DNA of 64,000 nucleotides from Sphingopyxis fribergensis (GCF_000803645.1 NZ_CP009122.1:2270501-2334500), one strand, 5' to 3'; positions 9,531-18,456 are shown, counted from the first letter of the stretch. The notes: a model not told the origin generated them from the letters alone. A program made the numbers and translations.

Positions 9531-10426
9531 ATCGAACGGCGCGCCCTTCCCGGCGTTGGGGTCGCCGCCTTGCGGCGGCCCTTTTGCCGTGCTTGCTCGC
9601 CGCTTGCGGCACGACGGAACAGACGACGCAGGCGCGGCCCGCGATGTGGCTGGTCTCCGACGACGACACGCAAATCTACATGCTGGGCGCTATGCACGCC
9701 CTGCCCCGCGGCACCGACTGGGAGCGCGGCAAGGTCGCCGACGCTATCGCGACCGCCGACGAACTGGTGATGGAATTATCGCCCGACGAACTCGCCGGGG
9801 CTGGCGCCGTCTTCCAATCGCTAGCGCCACGCACCGCGCCGCTCGCGATGGAGAAACGACTGCCGCCGCAGGCTCTCGCTGGCTATCGCGCCCTGGAGGC
9901 GCGTGGCGGCGATTTCGGAGGCGACACCCTCGACGACTGGGCGGTGATGGTGCTGATGGGGCAGCGGGTGGCGCAAAGCGCCGAGCTGGATTCGTCCGAT
10001 GGCGTGGAAACGCGGCTGACTGAGCAGTTCAAGGACGCCCGCAAACCGATCCGCGGTCTCGAGACCGCTCGCGAACAATTGATGCTGTTCGAAACGCTCG
10101 ATCCGGCGACCCAGCGCACACTGCTGACCCGCGCAGCCGAAAATTCCGGCAATGCGGTGAAGGACGTTGGCGCCCTGACCGCCGCGTGGGGCCGCGGCGA
10201 TGTTGCGGCTTTGGAGAAGGTGATCAACGAGGATGTCGACGCGGTGCCCGCAGCGCGCAAGGCGATCATCACCGACCGCAACCGGCGCTGGACCGCGTGG
10301 GTGCACCAGCGGTTGGAACAGCCCGGCACGGTGCTGATGGCGGTTGGCGCGGGGCATCTGGTAGGGCCCGCCGGCGTGCCGGCGATGCTCGAAGCCGAGG
10401 GGCTGGAGGTCCGCCGCGTACAATAA
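9527..10426 (+). CDS. TraB/GumN family lipoprotein
   Basis: A 299-residue paralogue of the preceding gene. The N terminus is a lipoprotein signal peptide with lipobox LLAAC (Cys near residue 27), so this copy is probably membrane-anchored while the upstream one is soluble. The TraB/GumN motifs are QIYMLGAMHALPRGTDW and LMAVGAGHLVGPAGV. The start is a TTG overlapping the upstream stop as TTGA. No ATG or GTG lies before the signal peptide. The overlap points to coupled translation. Confidence 0.87.
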   Translation: MNRTARPSRRWGRRLAAALLPCLLAACGTTEQTTQARPAMWLVSDDDTQIYMLGAMHALPRGTDWERGKVADAIATADELVMELSPDELAGAGAVFQSLAPRTAPLAMEKRLPPQALAGYRALEARGGDFGGDTLDDWAVMVLMGQRVAQSAELDSSDGVETRLTEQFKDARKPIRGLETAREQLMLFETLDPATQRTLLTRAAENSGNAVKDVGALTAAWGRGDVAALEKVINEDVDAVPAARKAIITDRNRRWTAWVHQRLEQPGTVLMAVGAGHLVGPAGVPAMLEAEGLEVRRVQ

Positions 10427-10532
10427 GCGCGGCGACGCTTGCATTTCGGCCGCTTCCTCGCTAAGCGCCGCCGCTTCCGTCCATGGTCATCCCTGGAGGC
10501 GTGGCGGACTGTGAAATCTGTTTCGGAGAAAA

Positions 10533-11171
10533 ATGATGAGCGACCAGCTGGTGCTGTCGGCCGAGACGCGTGATCGCGGAGGCAAGGGAGCCTCGCGTGA
10601 ACTGCGTCGTAATGGCCGCGTCCCCGCCGTTGTCTATGGCGGCAAAGAAGAACCCCTGATGATCCACGTCGAAGAAAAGCTGCTGATGAAGCAGTTGATG
10701 ACGGGTCACTTCATGAACTCGGTCGTGATGATCGACGTCGGCGGCAAAAAGGTGCGGACCCTGCCGAAGGACGTCGCATTCCACCCGGTCAAGGATCGTC
10801 CGATCCACGCCGACTTCCTGCGCATTTCGAAGGATTCGAAGGTTCAGGTCGCGGTGCCCGTGGTGTTCATCAACGAAGAAGCCTCGCCCGGCCTGAAGCG
10901 CGGCGGCGTGCTCAACGTCGTTCGCCACGAACTGGAACTCGTTTGCGACGCGGACAAGATGCCCGACGACATCCAGATCGATGTCACCGGCTATGACGTC
11001 GGCGATTCGATCCACATCAGCAATGTGACGCTGCCCAAGGGCAGCGAAAGCGCGATCACCGATCGCGACTTCACCATTGCCACGATCGTTGCCCCCTCGG
11101 CGATGAAGTCGAGCGAAGGCGACACGACCGTTGACGGCGGCGAAGAAGCTGCCGAAGGCGACGAAGCCTAA
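10533..11171 (+). CDS. rplY: 50S ribosomal protein L25 (Ctc/TL5 form)
   Basis: A 212-residue long-form L25 that binds 5S rRNA in the large ribosomal subunit. The N-terminal L25 domain contains [20 protein letters not shown] and [19 protein letters not shown], followed by the C-terminal TL5 beta domain and an acidic tail ending [12 protein letters not shown] at 10525-10528 lies four bases before the first ATG and seven before the second (10536), so the true start may be one codon later. It is followed by a strong intrinsic terminator and then pth, the usual neighbour. Confidence 0.96.
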   Translation: MMSDQLVLSAETRDRGGKGASRELRRNGRVPAVVYGGKEEPLMIHVEEKLLMKQLMTGHFMNSVVMIDVGGKKVRTLPKDVAFHPVKDRPIHADFLRISKDSKVQVAVPVVFINEEASPGLKRGGVLNVVRHELELVCDADKMPDDIQIDVTGYDVGDSIHISNVTLPKGSESAITDRDFTIATIVAPSAMKSSEGDTTVDGGEEAAEGDEA

Positions 11172-11182
11172 GCAATCCGGAC

Positions 11183-11207
11183 CGCCCCTCCCCATGCGGG
11201 AGGGGCG
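11183..11207 (+). terminator. Intrinsic terminator after rplY
   Basis: A ten-base-pair perfect GC-rich stem (11183-11192 with 11198-11207) closes a CATGC loop and is followed by TTT. It lies 12 bases after the rplY stop and 31 bases before pth. The short T tract suggests partial termination. Confidence 0.8.
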
Positions 11208-11237
11208 TTTCCACTGGACCCCGGGAAAGGCACTTTC

Positions 11238-11807
11238 ATGCAGCTCTGGGTCGGCCTCGGAAATCCCGGGCCCCAATATGCGATGCACCGCCACAATGTC
11301 GGCTTCATGGCCGCCGATGTCATCGCCGACGTCCATGGCTTTCCAGCGCCCGCGAAGAAATTCCAGGGTTGGATCCAAGACGGGCGCATCGGATCGCAGC
11401 GCATCCTGCTGCTCAAGCCCGGCACCTTCATGAACGAAAGCGGTCGCAGCGTACGCGCCGCGCTCGATTTCTATAAATTGTCCTCGCAGGACGTCACCGC
11501 CTTCTACGACGAACTCGACCTCGCGCCGATGAAGGTCAAGGTGAAACAGGGCGGCGGCGCCGCGGGCCACAATGGCATCCGCAGCATGATCCAGCATATC
11601 GGCGAGGATTTCCGCCGCGTGCGCATCGGCATCGGCCATCCGGGGCACAAGGATCGCGTCACCGGCCATGTCCTCGGCAATTATCACAAGAGCGAGATGG
11701 AGCCGCTGATCGACCTCCTGGGCGCAATTGCGGCCGAGGCGACATGGCTCGCCGACGGCGACGATGTACGCTTCCAGAGCGATCTCGCGCTGCGCCTGCA
11801 AGGTTGA
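11238..11807 (+). CDS. pth: Peptidyl-tRNA hydrolase
   Basis: A 189-residue enzyme that recycles peptidyl-tRNA released from stalled ribosomes, in the cytoplasm. Signature elements are MQLWVGLGNPGPQYAMHRHN (catalytic His at residue 20), LLKPGTFMNESG, the FYDELDL segment and GGGAAGHNGIRSMIQHIG. Length matches the family (about 190). It lies downstream of rplY, a conserved arrangement in alphaproteobacteria. Confidence 0.97.
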   Translation: MQLWVGLGNPGPQYAMHRHNVGFMAADVIADVHGFPAPAKKFQGWIQDGRIGSQRILLLKPGTFMNESGRSVRAALDFYKLSSQDVTAFYDELDLAPMKVKVKQGGGAAGHNGIRSMIQHIGEDFRRVRIGIGHPGHKDRVTGHVLGNYHKSEMEPLIDLLGAIAAEATWLADGDDVRFQSDLALRLQG

Positions 11808-11913
11808 GGCGATGCGGCCCCGTCCGGTTTCGACCGATTTCGGACGTCTGAGGGAAGCGCATTGTCAGCAACAATAATCGTTTGTTATCAAATGTTGGCC
11901 CACGGCTGAAATA

Positions 11914-12462
11914 ATGTCCAATCCCTCCCCCTCAAGCCTGCGAGAGGCTCCTGAATGGAAGGTATGTCGGCATTTAATCCGGTTGCTATTAGAGCTGGAT
12001 AACAACACGCTTGAGGTTTTCGACGATGACGGCCGCTTGGGATTCTATTCGGTGTCCAGCCACGACCAGAACCCAATGAATTTTCTTGCCGATTTCCAGT
12101 TGCTTGAGGGCGGTTGGGTTCGATGGAGATTAATTGAACCAGACTTCGATCGTTGCGCTGATATACTGCATCAGTTGGCACCGTTTGATGGGGTTCTTGG
12201 CGCGCTGGTTTCGACGACGATCTACAATAATCTTCTGCCGGAAACGCCTGACCCGTTCGAGCTTCCCTTAGGCGTTCCATCATTCGGGGAACCCGTAACC
12301 GGTGCGATTTTGGAAAATTTGAAATCGCTAATGGGTGAACTTGTGCGGCTCGGATATGCGCGTCGGGTCAGAGGGCAAGATGGAAGTGAATTTTACTCGT
12401 GGACGGAATGGATGGCGTCCTCAATGCTCGCCAATTACGCGCGGGGATGGAGGACGATCTAA
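11914..12462 (+). CDS. Hypothetical protein, AT-richer than its surroundings
   Basis: A 182-residue soluble protein that I do not recognise. It has no signal peptide or membrane segment and is rich in acidic and aromatic residues (LELDNNTLEVFDDDGRLGF, GWVRWRLIEPDFDRC). The coding sequence is visibly AT-richer than the flanking pth and SDR genes and uses codons such as TTA and ATA that are rare nearby, which suggests horizontal acquisition. No strong ribosome-binding site precedes the ATG at 11914. It stands alone between two plus-strand genes. Confidence 0.65.
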   Translation: MSNPSPSSLREAPEWKVCRHLIRLLLELDNNTLEVFDDDGRLGFYSVSSHDQNPMNFLADFQLLEGGWVRWRLIEPDFDRCADILHQLAPFDGVLGALVSTTIYNNLLPETPDPFELPLGVPSFGEPVTGAILENLKSLMGELVRLGYARRVRGQDGSEFYSWTEWMASSMLANYARGWRTI

Positions 12463-12566
12463 AGCCGGGTCGCGACGTCCGCTTCCCACCCCAAAACGGA
12501 CCTCCAGCTGCCAATTTGGCGGGACGACCGAAGTAAGGCATGATGGCCCCGAAAGGAGCCGTCCCC

Positions 12567-13559
12567 ATGTCCGATCGCCATAGCCCGAGCCGCCGCGAAA
12601 TCCTTGCCGGCGCCGCCGCACTCACCGCCGCGGCCCCCGCCCTGCTTCACGCCGCCACCCCCGATGCCCCGTCGCTGAAGGGCCGCACCGTGCTGATCAC
12701 TGGGGCATCGAGCGGCTTCGGCCGCGTTGGCGCGCTCCACTATGCCCGGCTCGGCGCAAAGGTAATTGCGACGATGCGGGGTGTCCCGCGTCCCGAAGCC
12801 GAAAGCCTCGCCGCCGAGGCCGCAAAGGACAAGCTCGACCTGCACATCGTCGAGATCGACGTGACCAGCGATGCATCGGTGACATCGGGCGCCGCCAAGG
12901 CGCTGGAGCTTGCGGACGGGCGCATCGATACGCTGGTCAACAATGCCGGCATCGGCATCACCGGCCCGGTCGAGGTGCAGGACATGGAAGCGACGCGCCT
13001 GATCTTCGAGACCAATGTGCTGGGCATCCAGCGGATGCTCCGCGCGCTGCTGCCACAGATGCGCGCGGCGAAGAGCGGACAGGTCTTCAACATCTCATCA
13101 CAGCTCGGCCGCGTGATCGTGCCCGGCGGCGGTCATTATTCGGCGACCAAATTCGCGGTCGAGGCCTTGTCCGAACAACTCGCCTATGAACTGGTCCCGC
13201 ACGGCATCGAGGTGACGATCATCCAGCCGGGCGGCTATCCGACGCGCGTGTGGCAGAACCGCAATATCTATACCGGCGCATTGAAGGGTCGCAGCGACGC
13301 GGCGCTGCTCGCCGCCTATGAACCCTTCACCAAGGGTATGGGAACCGAAGACGGCAGCGGCCGCAGCGCCGACCCCGCCGACGTGCCGCGCGCGATTGCC
13401 GAGATCATGGCGATGCCCGCGGGATCGCGGCCGCTGCGCCGCGCGGTCCATCCGGGTGCCAAGCCGCAGGAAGCGATCAACAAAGTCGCGGCCGAGGTGC
13501 AACTTGCATGGCTGGGCGGCTCGCCGCTGGGCCCGCTCATCAAGGCGGTGCACGACTGA
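12567..13559 (+). CDS. SDR-family oxidoreductase with twin-arginine signal
   Basis: A 330-residue short-chain dehydrogenase. The classical SDR elements are present: VLITGASSGFGRVGAL (cofactor-binding glycines), NNAGIG, catalytic Ser in NISSQLG, and YSATK with catalytic Tyr and Lys. Ahead of them is a Tat-type signal peptide (SRREILAGAAAL then a hydrophobic run ending LLHA), so the folded enzyme may be exported with its nucleotide bound. The ATG at 12567 has AGGAG nine bases upstream; an earlier ATG at 12540 would add nine residues ahead of the signal. The substrate cannot be told from sequence. Confidence 0.88.
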   Translation: MSDRHSPSRREILAGAAALTAAAPALLHAATPDAPSLKGRTVLITGASSGFGRVGALHYARLGAKVIATMRGVPRPEAESLAAEAAKDKLDLHIVEIDVTSDASVTSGAAKALELADGRIDTLVNNAGIGITGPVEVQDMEATRLIFETNVLGIQRMLRALLPQMRAAKSGQVFNISSQLGRVIVPGGGHYSATKFAVEALSEQLAYELVPHGIEVTIIQPGGYPTRVWQNRNIYTGALKGRSDAALLAAYEPFTKGMGTEDGSGRSADPADVPRAIAEIMAMPAGSRPLRRAVHPGAKPQEAINKVAAEVQLAWLGGSPLGPLIKAVHD

Positions 13560-13568
13560 TCGTTCGCC

Positions 13569-13586
13569 ATGTCACTGAAGCGTCAC
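13569..13586 (+). promoter_or_regulatory. PHO-box-like site upstream of phoX
   Basis: Two seven-base direct repeats separated by four bases, ATGTCAC-TGAA-GCGTCAC, match the spacing and core (TGTCA/GTCAC) of the PhoB-binding site consensus CTGTCAT-N4-CTGTCAC. The site lies 120 bases before the chosen PhoX start. PhoB regulation is inferred from the match and the gene context. Confidence 0.65.
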
Positions 13587-13705
13587 ATGAATCAACTTCT
13601 TCCGACATGGTGAAGCCATGTAGCTGACACCTCCCTCTGCAATCGGTGCGCCACCTCATTCCGGACGATCCAGTCCGGGGCTCAATCGAAAACAGGGGAA
13701 CTGCA

Positions 13706-15583
13706 TTGTCACATCTTACCGACGAAGCCCGCGCGCCTTTTCGCGGCGAAACCGGCGGCCTCCCGGGGCCGGATAGCCTGGAGGCGATCGTCGCCCAAAA
13801 TCCGACACGCCGCACCTTGTTGAGAAACGGCCTGTTCGGCCTGTCGGTCCTGCCCGTCATGGCGCTTGCCGCGTGCGACGACGCGAGCGGCGACCCGAGC
13901 GTCACGCTGCCGCCGAACCCGACCCCGACGCCGACACCAACCCCGACCCCACCGCCGAGCTTTGCGGTCAGCTTCGCAGCGGTCGCGGCGAACCAGAACG
14001 ACGCCGTCACCGTTCCCGCAGGCTACACCGTCGACGTTCTGCTGAAGGCCGGCGATTCGGTCGAGGCGGGCGCGCCCTATTACGGCAGTTTCCCCGCAAC
14101 CCCGGCGATCGCCGAGAAATGGGCCGGCGGCAATCACGACGGCATGGAATATTTCGCCTTCCCGGGCGTCGATGCCAACAACCGCGGCTTGCTGGCGATC
14201 AACCACGAGCTGCCCGACTTCAACATCCTGATGGCCGGAACCTATAACGCGGCGTCGGCAACGGCCGACCAGAAGGCCCTTGCCCTGTCGGCAGTCGGCA
14301 TCAGCGTCGTCGAGATTTCCAAGGGCAGCGACGGAAAATGGGCAGTTCAGGCGGGATCGACCTTTAACCGCCGCTATACCGGCAACAGCAGCTATCTGGT
14401 CGGCGGCCCGGCCGCTAGCGCCATTGCGTCGCCGATCAAAGGCATGCTCAACAACTGCGCCAGCGGCCGCACCCCGTGGGGAACCTATCTGACCTGCGAA
14501 GAGACGACCGACAATTATCTCGATCCGTCTCAGCCCGCCAATGGCTATGGCTGGGTGATCGAAATCGACCCGCAGCGCGAGCTGGCACAGCCGACCAAGC
14601 GCACGGCGATGGGACGATTTGACCACGAAAACGTCGCATATCTGGAAAATGGCGATCGTCGCCTTGCATTTTACATGGGCGACGATGCGACCCCGGGCTG
14701 CATTTATAAATTTGTTCCCGACCGCGCCTATAGCGCAACGAACCGCGCCGCCAACACGGACCTGCTTGATTCAGGCACGCTTTATGTCGCGCGCTTCAAT
14801 GGCGACGGCACCGGCGAATGGCGCGCACTGGTCGTCGGGCAGAACGGCCTGACCGCAGGCGCATCCGATCCCGGCAATGTCAGCCAGAGCACCACCCCGC
14901 CCGCGCCGACGATCGTCAATTTCAACAATCAAGCCGATGTCCTTCTCAACTGTAAATCGGCGGCGCGCGTCGCCGGCGGCACCGTGATGGACCGTCCCGA
15001 ATGGCTGACCGTCGCGCCCGACAACAAGGCGGTCTATTGCACGCTGACCAACAACAGCGGTCGCCGTGTTGTCGACCCCGCCAACCCGCGCGTCACCAAC
15101 CTGCACGGGCATATCATCAAGTTCCGCGAAGAAGGCGATTCGCCGCTGGCCACGAAGTTCAGCTGGGAAATCTTCCTGACCGCGGGCGATCCGTCGCTCT
15201 CGGCGGGCGGCAGCAACCTCGTCGGCAATATCAACGGCGATACCTTCTCGAGCCCCGACGGCATTCGCATCGACCCGCAGGGCCGTATGTGGGTGCAGAC
15301 CGATCACAGCGTTCCCGGCAACTCGGGGGTCGCAGGACGTACGATCGATCAGACATTCGGGCACAACGCGATGTTCTATGTCGATCAGGTCTCGAAGCAG
15401 TCGAAACGCTTCCTCGTCGGCCCGCTTGGCTGCGAGATCACGGGCCTGGCTTACACGCCCGACCTCAAGACCTTTTTCGTGAACATCCAGCATCCGACGG
15501 GCAACTGGCCGGTCGCGGGCCAGCAGCCGCGCTCGTCGACTGTCGTCGTGCGCCGTACCGACGCCCAGCCGGTCGGCAACTGA
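13706..15583 (+). CDS. phoX: PhoX family alkaline phosphatase
   Basis: A 625-residue exported phosphatase of the PhoX (DUF839) family, Ca/Fe-dependent enzymes that release phosphate from organic esters in the periplasm. Signatures are NHDGMEYF, RGLLAINHE, GRTPWGTYLTCEET (with the conserved Cys-Glu-Glu) and SSPDGIRIDPQGRMWVQTD. A Tat-like signal (TRRTLLRNGLFGL) ends at MALAACDD, a lipobox-like site, and is followed by a Pro-Thr repeat linker. The start is taken as TTG at 13706, preceded by AGGGGAA, rather than the GTG at 13646. A PHO-box-like site lies upstream. Confidence 0.9.
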   Translation: MSHLTDEARAPFRGETGGLPGPDSLEAIVAQNPTRRTLLRNGLFGLSVLPVMALAACDDASGDPSVTLPPNPTPTPTPTPTPPPSFAVSFAAVAANQNDAVTVPAGYTVDVLLKAGDSVEAGAPYYGSFPATPAIAEKWAGGNHDGMEYFAFPGVDANNRGLLAINHELPDFNILMAGTYNAASATADQKALALSAVGISVVEISKGSDGKWAVQAGSTFNRRYTGNSSYLVGGPAASAIASPIKGMLNNCASGRTPWGTYLTCEETTDNYLDPSQPANGYGWVIEIDPQRELAQPTKRTAMGRFDHENVAYLENGDRRLAFYMGDDATPGCIYKFVPDRAYSATNRAANTDLLDSGTLYVARFNGDGTGEWRALVVGQNGLTAGASDPGNVSQSTTPPAPTIVNFNNQADVLLNCKSAARVAGGTVMDRPEWLTVAPDNKAVYCTLTNNSGRRVVDPANPRVTNLHGHIIKFREEGDSPLATKFSWEIFLTAGDPSLSAGGSNLVGNINGDTFSSPDGIRIDPQGRMWVQTDHSVPGNSGVAGRTIDQTFGHNAMFYVDQVSKQSKRFLVGPLGCEITGLAYTPDLKTFFVNIQHPTGNWPVAGQQPRSSTVVVRRTDAQPVGN

Positions 15584-15590
15584 TCGCGGC

Positions 15591-15626
15591 ATAGCCCCGC
15601 CCGCCTTCAACCGTGGGCGGGGCTAT
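15591..15626. terminator. Bidirectional hairpin between phoX and CAP-domain gene
   Basis: A twelve-base-pair perfect stem (15591-15602 with 15615-15626) lies between convergent gene ends, seven bases after the phoX stop and three bases from the opposing stop. There is no long T tract on either side, so termination efficiency is uncertain. Confidence 0.7.
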
Positions 15627-15628
15627 CG

Positions 15629-16282
15629 CTAAGGTACGCGCTGCGGCGGTGGCGGCGGCGAACCGTCGCGCGTCTGCGACATCAGGGTTACACACATCGT
15701 CCGGTGCACCGGATGCCGGCCGCAGGCGATGCCGGCATAGCGATGGGTCGGACGCAACAGGCTGTGGCGATGCCCGCGGTCGGGGACGCCATCATCGATC
15801 AACAACTGGTCGACGACGCCTTCGGGGGTGTGATGGCCATAGGTGATGACTTCGTTGACATAGGGCCCGCCGCCACGCGCCTTCATCCGTTCGCCGGGGC
15901 CGCTGCCTTTGGTGTAATGACCGACCGCGCCCGACCGCGATTGGACCGCAACATGGTCGGCGGCCGCGCGTGCCAGCGCATCGCTCCATTCAAGTTCGGT
16001 GAGCGGCTTTTCGCGGCGGAGATCGCGGATCGCTTCGTCGACCGCGGCGACGCCCTCGCGCGTCATGATGTCGATTTCGCTGTCATCGTCGCTGACGAGG
16101 AGTTTGCCCTCGAAGCGCGGGCGATAGTCGCGCAGATATTCGGCATAGGCCGCGGGATCGCTGCGAAAGCGATTGAGTTCGGTAAAGACGCCTTCCTCGA
16201 AACGGCTGGGCGCCGCGACGGCGGCGGTCGCGCCGATCGTCATCAAGACGCCGACGGCAAGAAGAAGGCGGGGTTTCGTCAT
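15629..16282 (-). CDS. CAP-domain (SCP/PR1-like) exported protein
   Basis: A 217-residue protein with a signal peptide (residues 1-24, ending VAAPS) and a CAP domain. Family features include FTELNRFRSDPAAYAEYL near the mature N terminus, LARAAADHV, GHYTKGSGPGERM, and the C-terminal GHRHSLLRPTHRYAGIACG with the conserved His residues. Bacterial CAP proteins are secreted and act on, or bind, cell-envelope components, but most are uncharacterised. The start at 16282 puts the signal peptide first; a longer reading from 16327 lacks support. It ends convergent with phoX. Confidence 0.87.
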   Translation of the reverse strand: MTKPRLLLAVGVLMTIGATAAVAAPSRFEEGVFTELNRFRSDPAAYAEYLRDYRPRFEGKLLVSDDDSEIDIMTREGVAAVDEAIRDLRREKPLTELEWSDALARAAADHVAVQSRSGAVGHYTKGSGPGERMKARGGGPYVNEVITYGHHTPEGVVDQLLIDDGVPDRGHRHSLLRPTHRYAGIACGRHPVHRTMCVTLMSQTRDGSPPPPPQRVP

Positions 16283-16413
16283 GGCAGCTGCGATAAAGCC
16301 GCAAGTCTGAACCACACGCAACGGCAAAGACTGGCGCCGAAAGCAATCTGGCGCTAGGGGCGCTGCAACAGCGGCGCCGCGGTCAACAGCGCGCCGAACC
16401 TCACGGAGTTTTT

Positions 16414-17511
16414 ATGGGTTTCAAATGCGGCATCGTCGGCCTTCCCAACGTCGGCAAGTCCACCCTGTTCAACGCGCTGACCGAAACCGCGGCAGCACAG
16501 GCGGCGAACTATCCTTTCTGCACGATCGAGCCGAATATCGGCAATGTCGCGGTGCCCGACGCGCGGCTGGAAAAGCTGGCCGCGATCGCGAGCAGCAAGA
16601 AGATCATCGCGACGCAGCTCGCCTTCGTCGACATCGCCGGCCTCGTGCGCGGCGCATCGAAGGGCGAAGGGCTGGGCAACCAGTTCCTCGGCAACATCCG
16701 TGAAGTCGACGCGATCGTCCATGTGCTGCGCTGCTTCGAAGATGACGACATCCAGCATGTCGAGAATAAGGTCGACCCGGTCGCCGACGCCGAGACGGTC
16801 GAAACCGAACTGCTGCTCTCCGATCTCGAAAGCCTGGAGAAGCGCGTTCCCGCCTTCGCCAAGAAGGCCGCGCAGGGCGACAAGGAAGCGAAGATCGCCG
16901 CATCGGTGCTCGGTCAGGCGCTTGAGCTGCTGCGCGAAGGCAAGCCCGCACGGCTGACCGAACCCAAGGACGAGGAAGAAGCCCGCGTCCTGCGCACCGC
17001 GCAGTTGCTGACGTCGAAGCCGGTCCTGTACGTCTGCAACGTCGACGAAGGCAGCGCCGCGAACGGCAACGCCTTCTCCGAAAAAGTGTTCGCCAAAGCC
17101 GCCGCCGAGGGCGCGCAGGCGGTCGTCGTCTCCGCCGCGATCGAGAGCGAGCTGGTGACGATGGAGATGGCCGACCGCCTTGAGTTCCTCGAGGAAATGG
17201 GTCTGCACGAAACCGGCCTCGCGCGCGTCATCCGCGCGGGATACGAGCTGCTTCACCTCATCACCTTCTTCACCGTCGGCCCACAGGAGGCGCGCGCGTG
17301 GACCGTCCACACCGGCGCCACCGCACCCGAAGCCGCGGGCGAAATCCACAGCGATTTCCAGAAGGGCTTCATCCGCGCCGAAACGATCGCCTATGACGAT
17401 TATGTTGCGCTGGGCGGCGAAGCGCGGGCACGCGAAGCGGGCAAGCTGCGCGCAGAAGGCAAGGCCTATGTCGTCCACGACGGCGACGTGATGCACTTCC
17501 TGCATAGCTGA
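16414..17511 (+). CDS. ychF: Redox-regulated ATPase/GTPase YchF
   Basis: A 365-residue Obg-like P-loop NTPase (YchF/OLA1) that binds ATP preferentially and associates with ribosomes. G1 is GLPNVGKSTLFNAL at residues 8-21, G3 is FVDIAGLVRGASKGEGLGN, and the atypical G4 is NVDE. The C-terminal TGS domain (LITFFTVGPQEARAW through AYVVHDGDVMHFL) is complete. Length matches the family. The start ATG follows GGAG by nine bases. Confidence 0.97.
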   Translation: MGFKCGIVGLPNVGKSTLFNALTETAAAQAANYPFCTIEPNIGNVAVPDARLEKLAAIASSKKIIATQLAFVDIAGLVRGASKGEGLGNQFLGNIREVDAIVHVLRCFEDDDIQHVENKVDPVADAETVETELLLSDLESLEKRVPAFAKKAAQGDKEAKIAASVLGQALELLREGKPARLTEPKDEEEARVLRTAQLLTSKPVLYVCNVDEGSAANGNAFSEKVFAKAAAEGAQAVVVSAAIESELVTMEMADRLEFLEEMGLHETGLARVIRAGYELLHLITFFTVGPQEARAWTVHTGATAPEAAGEIHSDFQKGFIRAETIAYDDYVALGGEARAREAGKLRAEGKAYVVHDGDVMHFLHS

Positions 17512-17790
17512 GCCGGCTTTGTTAATGCGCGGCCGGTGGGCACAAGGACCGCGTAATATTCCAAAGTTCAGGAAAGTTCAGCCTTATGAGCCCCCGGTTT
17601 GGACCTCGCGACGTGATGACGCGCCCGGAACGCCCCGCCATGGCCCACCCGCAAGCCGGGCAGCGACCGCTTTTTGTTCACCAAATAAAAGAGCCGGATG
17701 ACGGCTCGCATGGCCGGATAATGTAGGAAAGGCTTATTTGAAGGCGACGTTAGTTTTGGGGTGGGGAGCGGACGCCGACTTTGCCACCTT

Positions 17791-17863
17791 CGTCATCCCG
17801 GACTTGATCCGGGATCCATGACTTCAGCGCCGCAGTGGATCCCGGATCAAGTCCGGGATGACG
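17791..17863. repeat. 28-bp perfect inverted repeat (intergenic palindromic element)
   Basis: Arms at 17791-17818 and 17836-17863 are exact reverse complements over 28 bases (CGTCATCCCGGACTTGATCC and onward), separated by 17 bases. Elements with this core are dispersed widely in alphaproteobacterial intergenic regions. It could form a long RNA hairpin in either orientation. Confidence 0.9.
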
Positions 17864-17874
17864 ATGATGCAAAT

Positions 17875-18010
17875 ATCCTCCCTGTGGCGAAGCCATGGGG
17901 AGGTGGCAGCGCGGAGCGCTGACGGAGGGGCAATGGCGCTGCCGTTGCCGCCCCTCCACCAACGCCTGCGGCGTCGGTCCCCCTCCCCATGGCTGCGCCA
18001 CAGGGAGGAT
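17875..18010. repeat. Large imperfect palindrome, dispersed-repeat type
   Basis: Outer arms at 17875-17903 and 17982-18010 are reverse complements over 29 bases with one mismatch (TCCTCCCTGTGGCGAAGCCA side). An inner pair (GGAGGGGCAATGGC against GCCGTTGCCGCCCCTCC) extends the fold. The layout resembles a MITE-like or REP-like mobile repeat frequent in sphingomonads. It encodes no protein. Confidence 0.85.
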
Positions 18011-18051
18011 TCATGTCCGCAATTGCTCGTTAGCCGCCGTTGCGGAGCAGG

Positions 18052-18453
18052 TTACGGCTCGAACGCCGCCAATATCGGGCACGGCCCCTTGTCGCTCGCG
18101 GCGCATTGATCGGCGAGGCGCGCGAGGGCGGCGCGCGTTTGCGTCATCTGCGCGATCTTTTCGTCGAGCATTTCGATCCGTTGGCGTGCGAGGGTACGCA
18201 CGCGCACACGGTCGTCGCTTGCCTCCAGCGCGAGCAGTTCGGATATCTCGTCGAGCGTGAAGCCTGATGCCTGCGCCGAGCGAATGAATTTCAGGCGTCT
18301 GAGGTCATCCTCGCCATAACGGCGAATCCCGCCGCCCCAACCGTCGCCGCCGCTGCGTGCGGGCGTTTCGAGCAAGCCCCGGCGCTGGTAATACCGCACC
18401 GTTTCGACCCCGACCTCGCCCGCGGCCGCCAATTTTCCGATCGTGAGTTGCAT
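18052..18453 (-). CDS. MerR-family transcriptional regulator
   Basis: A 133-residue MerR-type activator. The N-terminal winged HTH reads MQLTIGKLAAAGEVGVETVR followed by YYQRRGLLETPAR, then a dimerisation helix and a short C-terminal effector region. Two Cys lie near the end (DQCAASDKGPCPILAAF), like Cys117/Cys126 of MerR, but the first metal ligand Cys82 is absent, so mercury sensing is unlikely. It is transcribed away from a glutaredoxin-MauE fusion. A MerR-type operator/promoter with an over-long spacer lies between them. Confidence 0.92.
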   Translation of the reverse strand: MQLTIGKLAAAGEVGVETVRYYQRRGLLETPARSGGDGWGGGIRRYGEDDLRRLKFIRSAQASGFTLDEISELLALEASDDRVRVRTLARQRIEMLDEKIAQMTQTRAALARLADQCAASDKGPCPILAAFEP

Positions 18454-18456
18454 CGC

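Larger units (their letters stand above)
17512..18051. other. Gene-free interval carrying two hairpin repeats
   Basis: No open frame here has coding character. The first 280 bases contain a short direct repeat (AAAGTTCAG at 17562-17583) but nothing else identifiable. The second half is occupied by two large inverted repeats listed separately. Confidence 0.7.

Noticed and set aside
10461..11801. 446-codon minus-strand open frame across rplY and pth
   Set aside because: It spans two well-identified plus-strand genes and their terminator.
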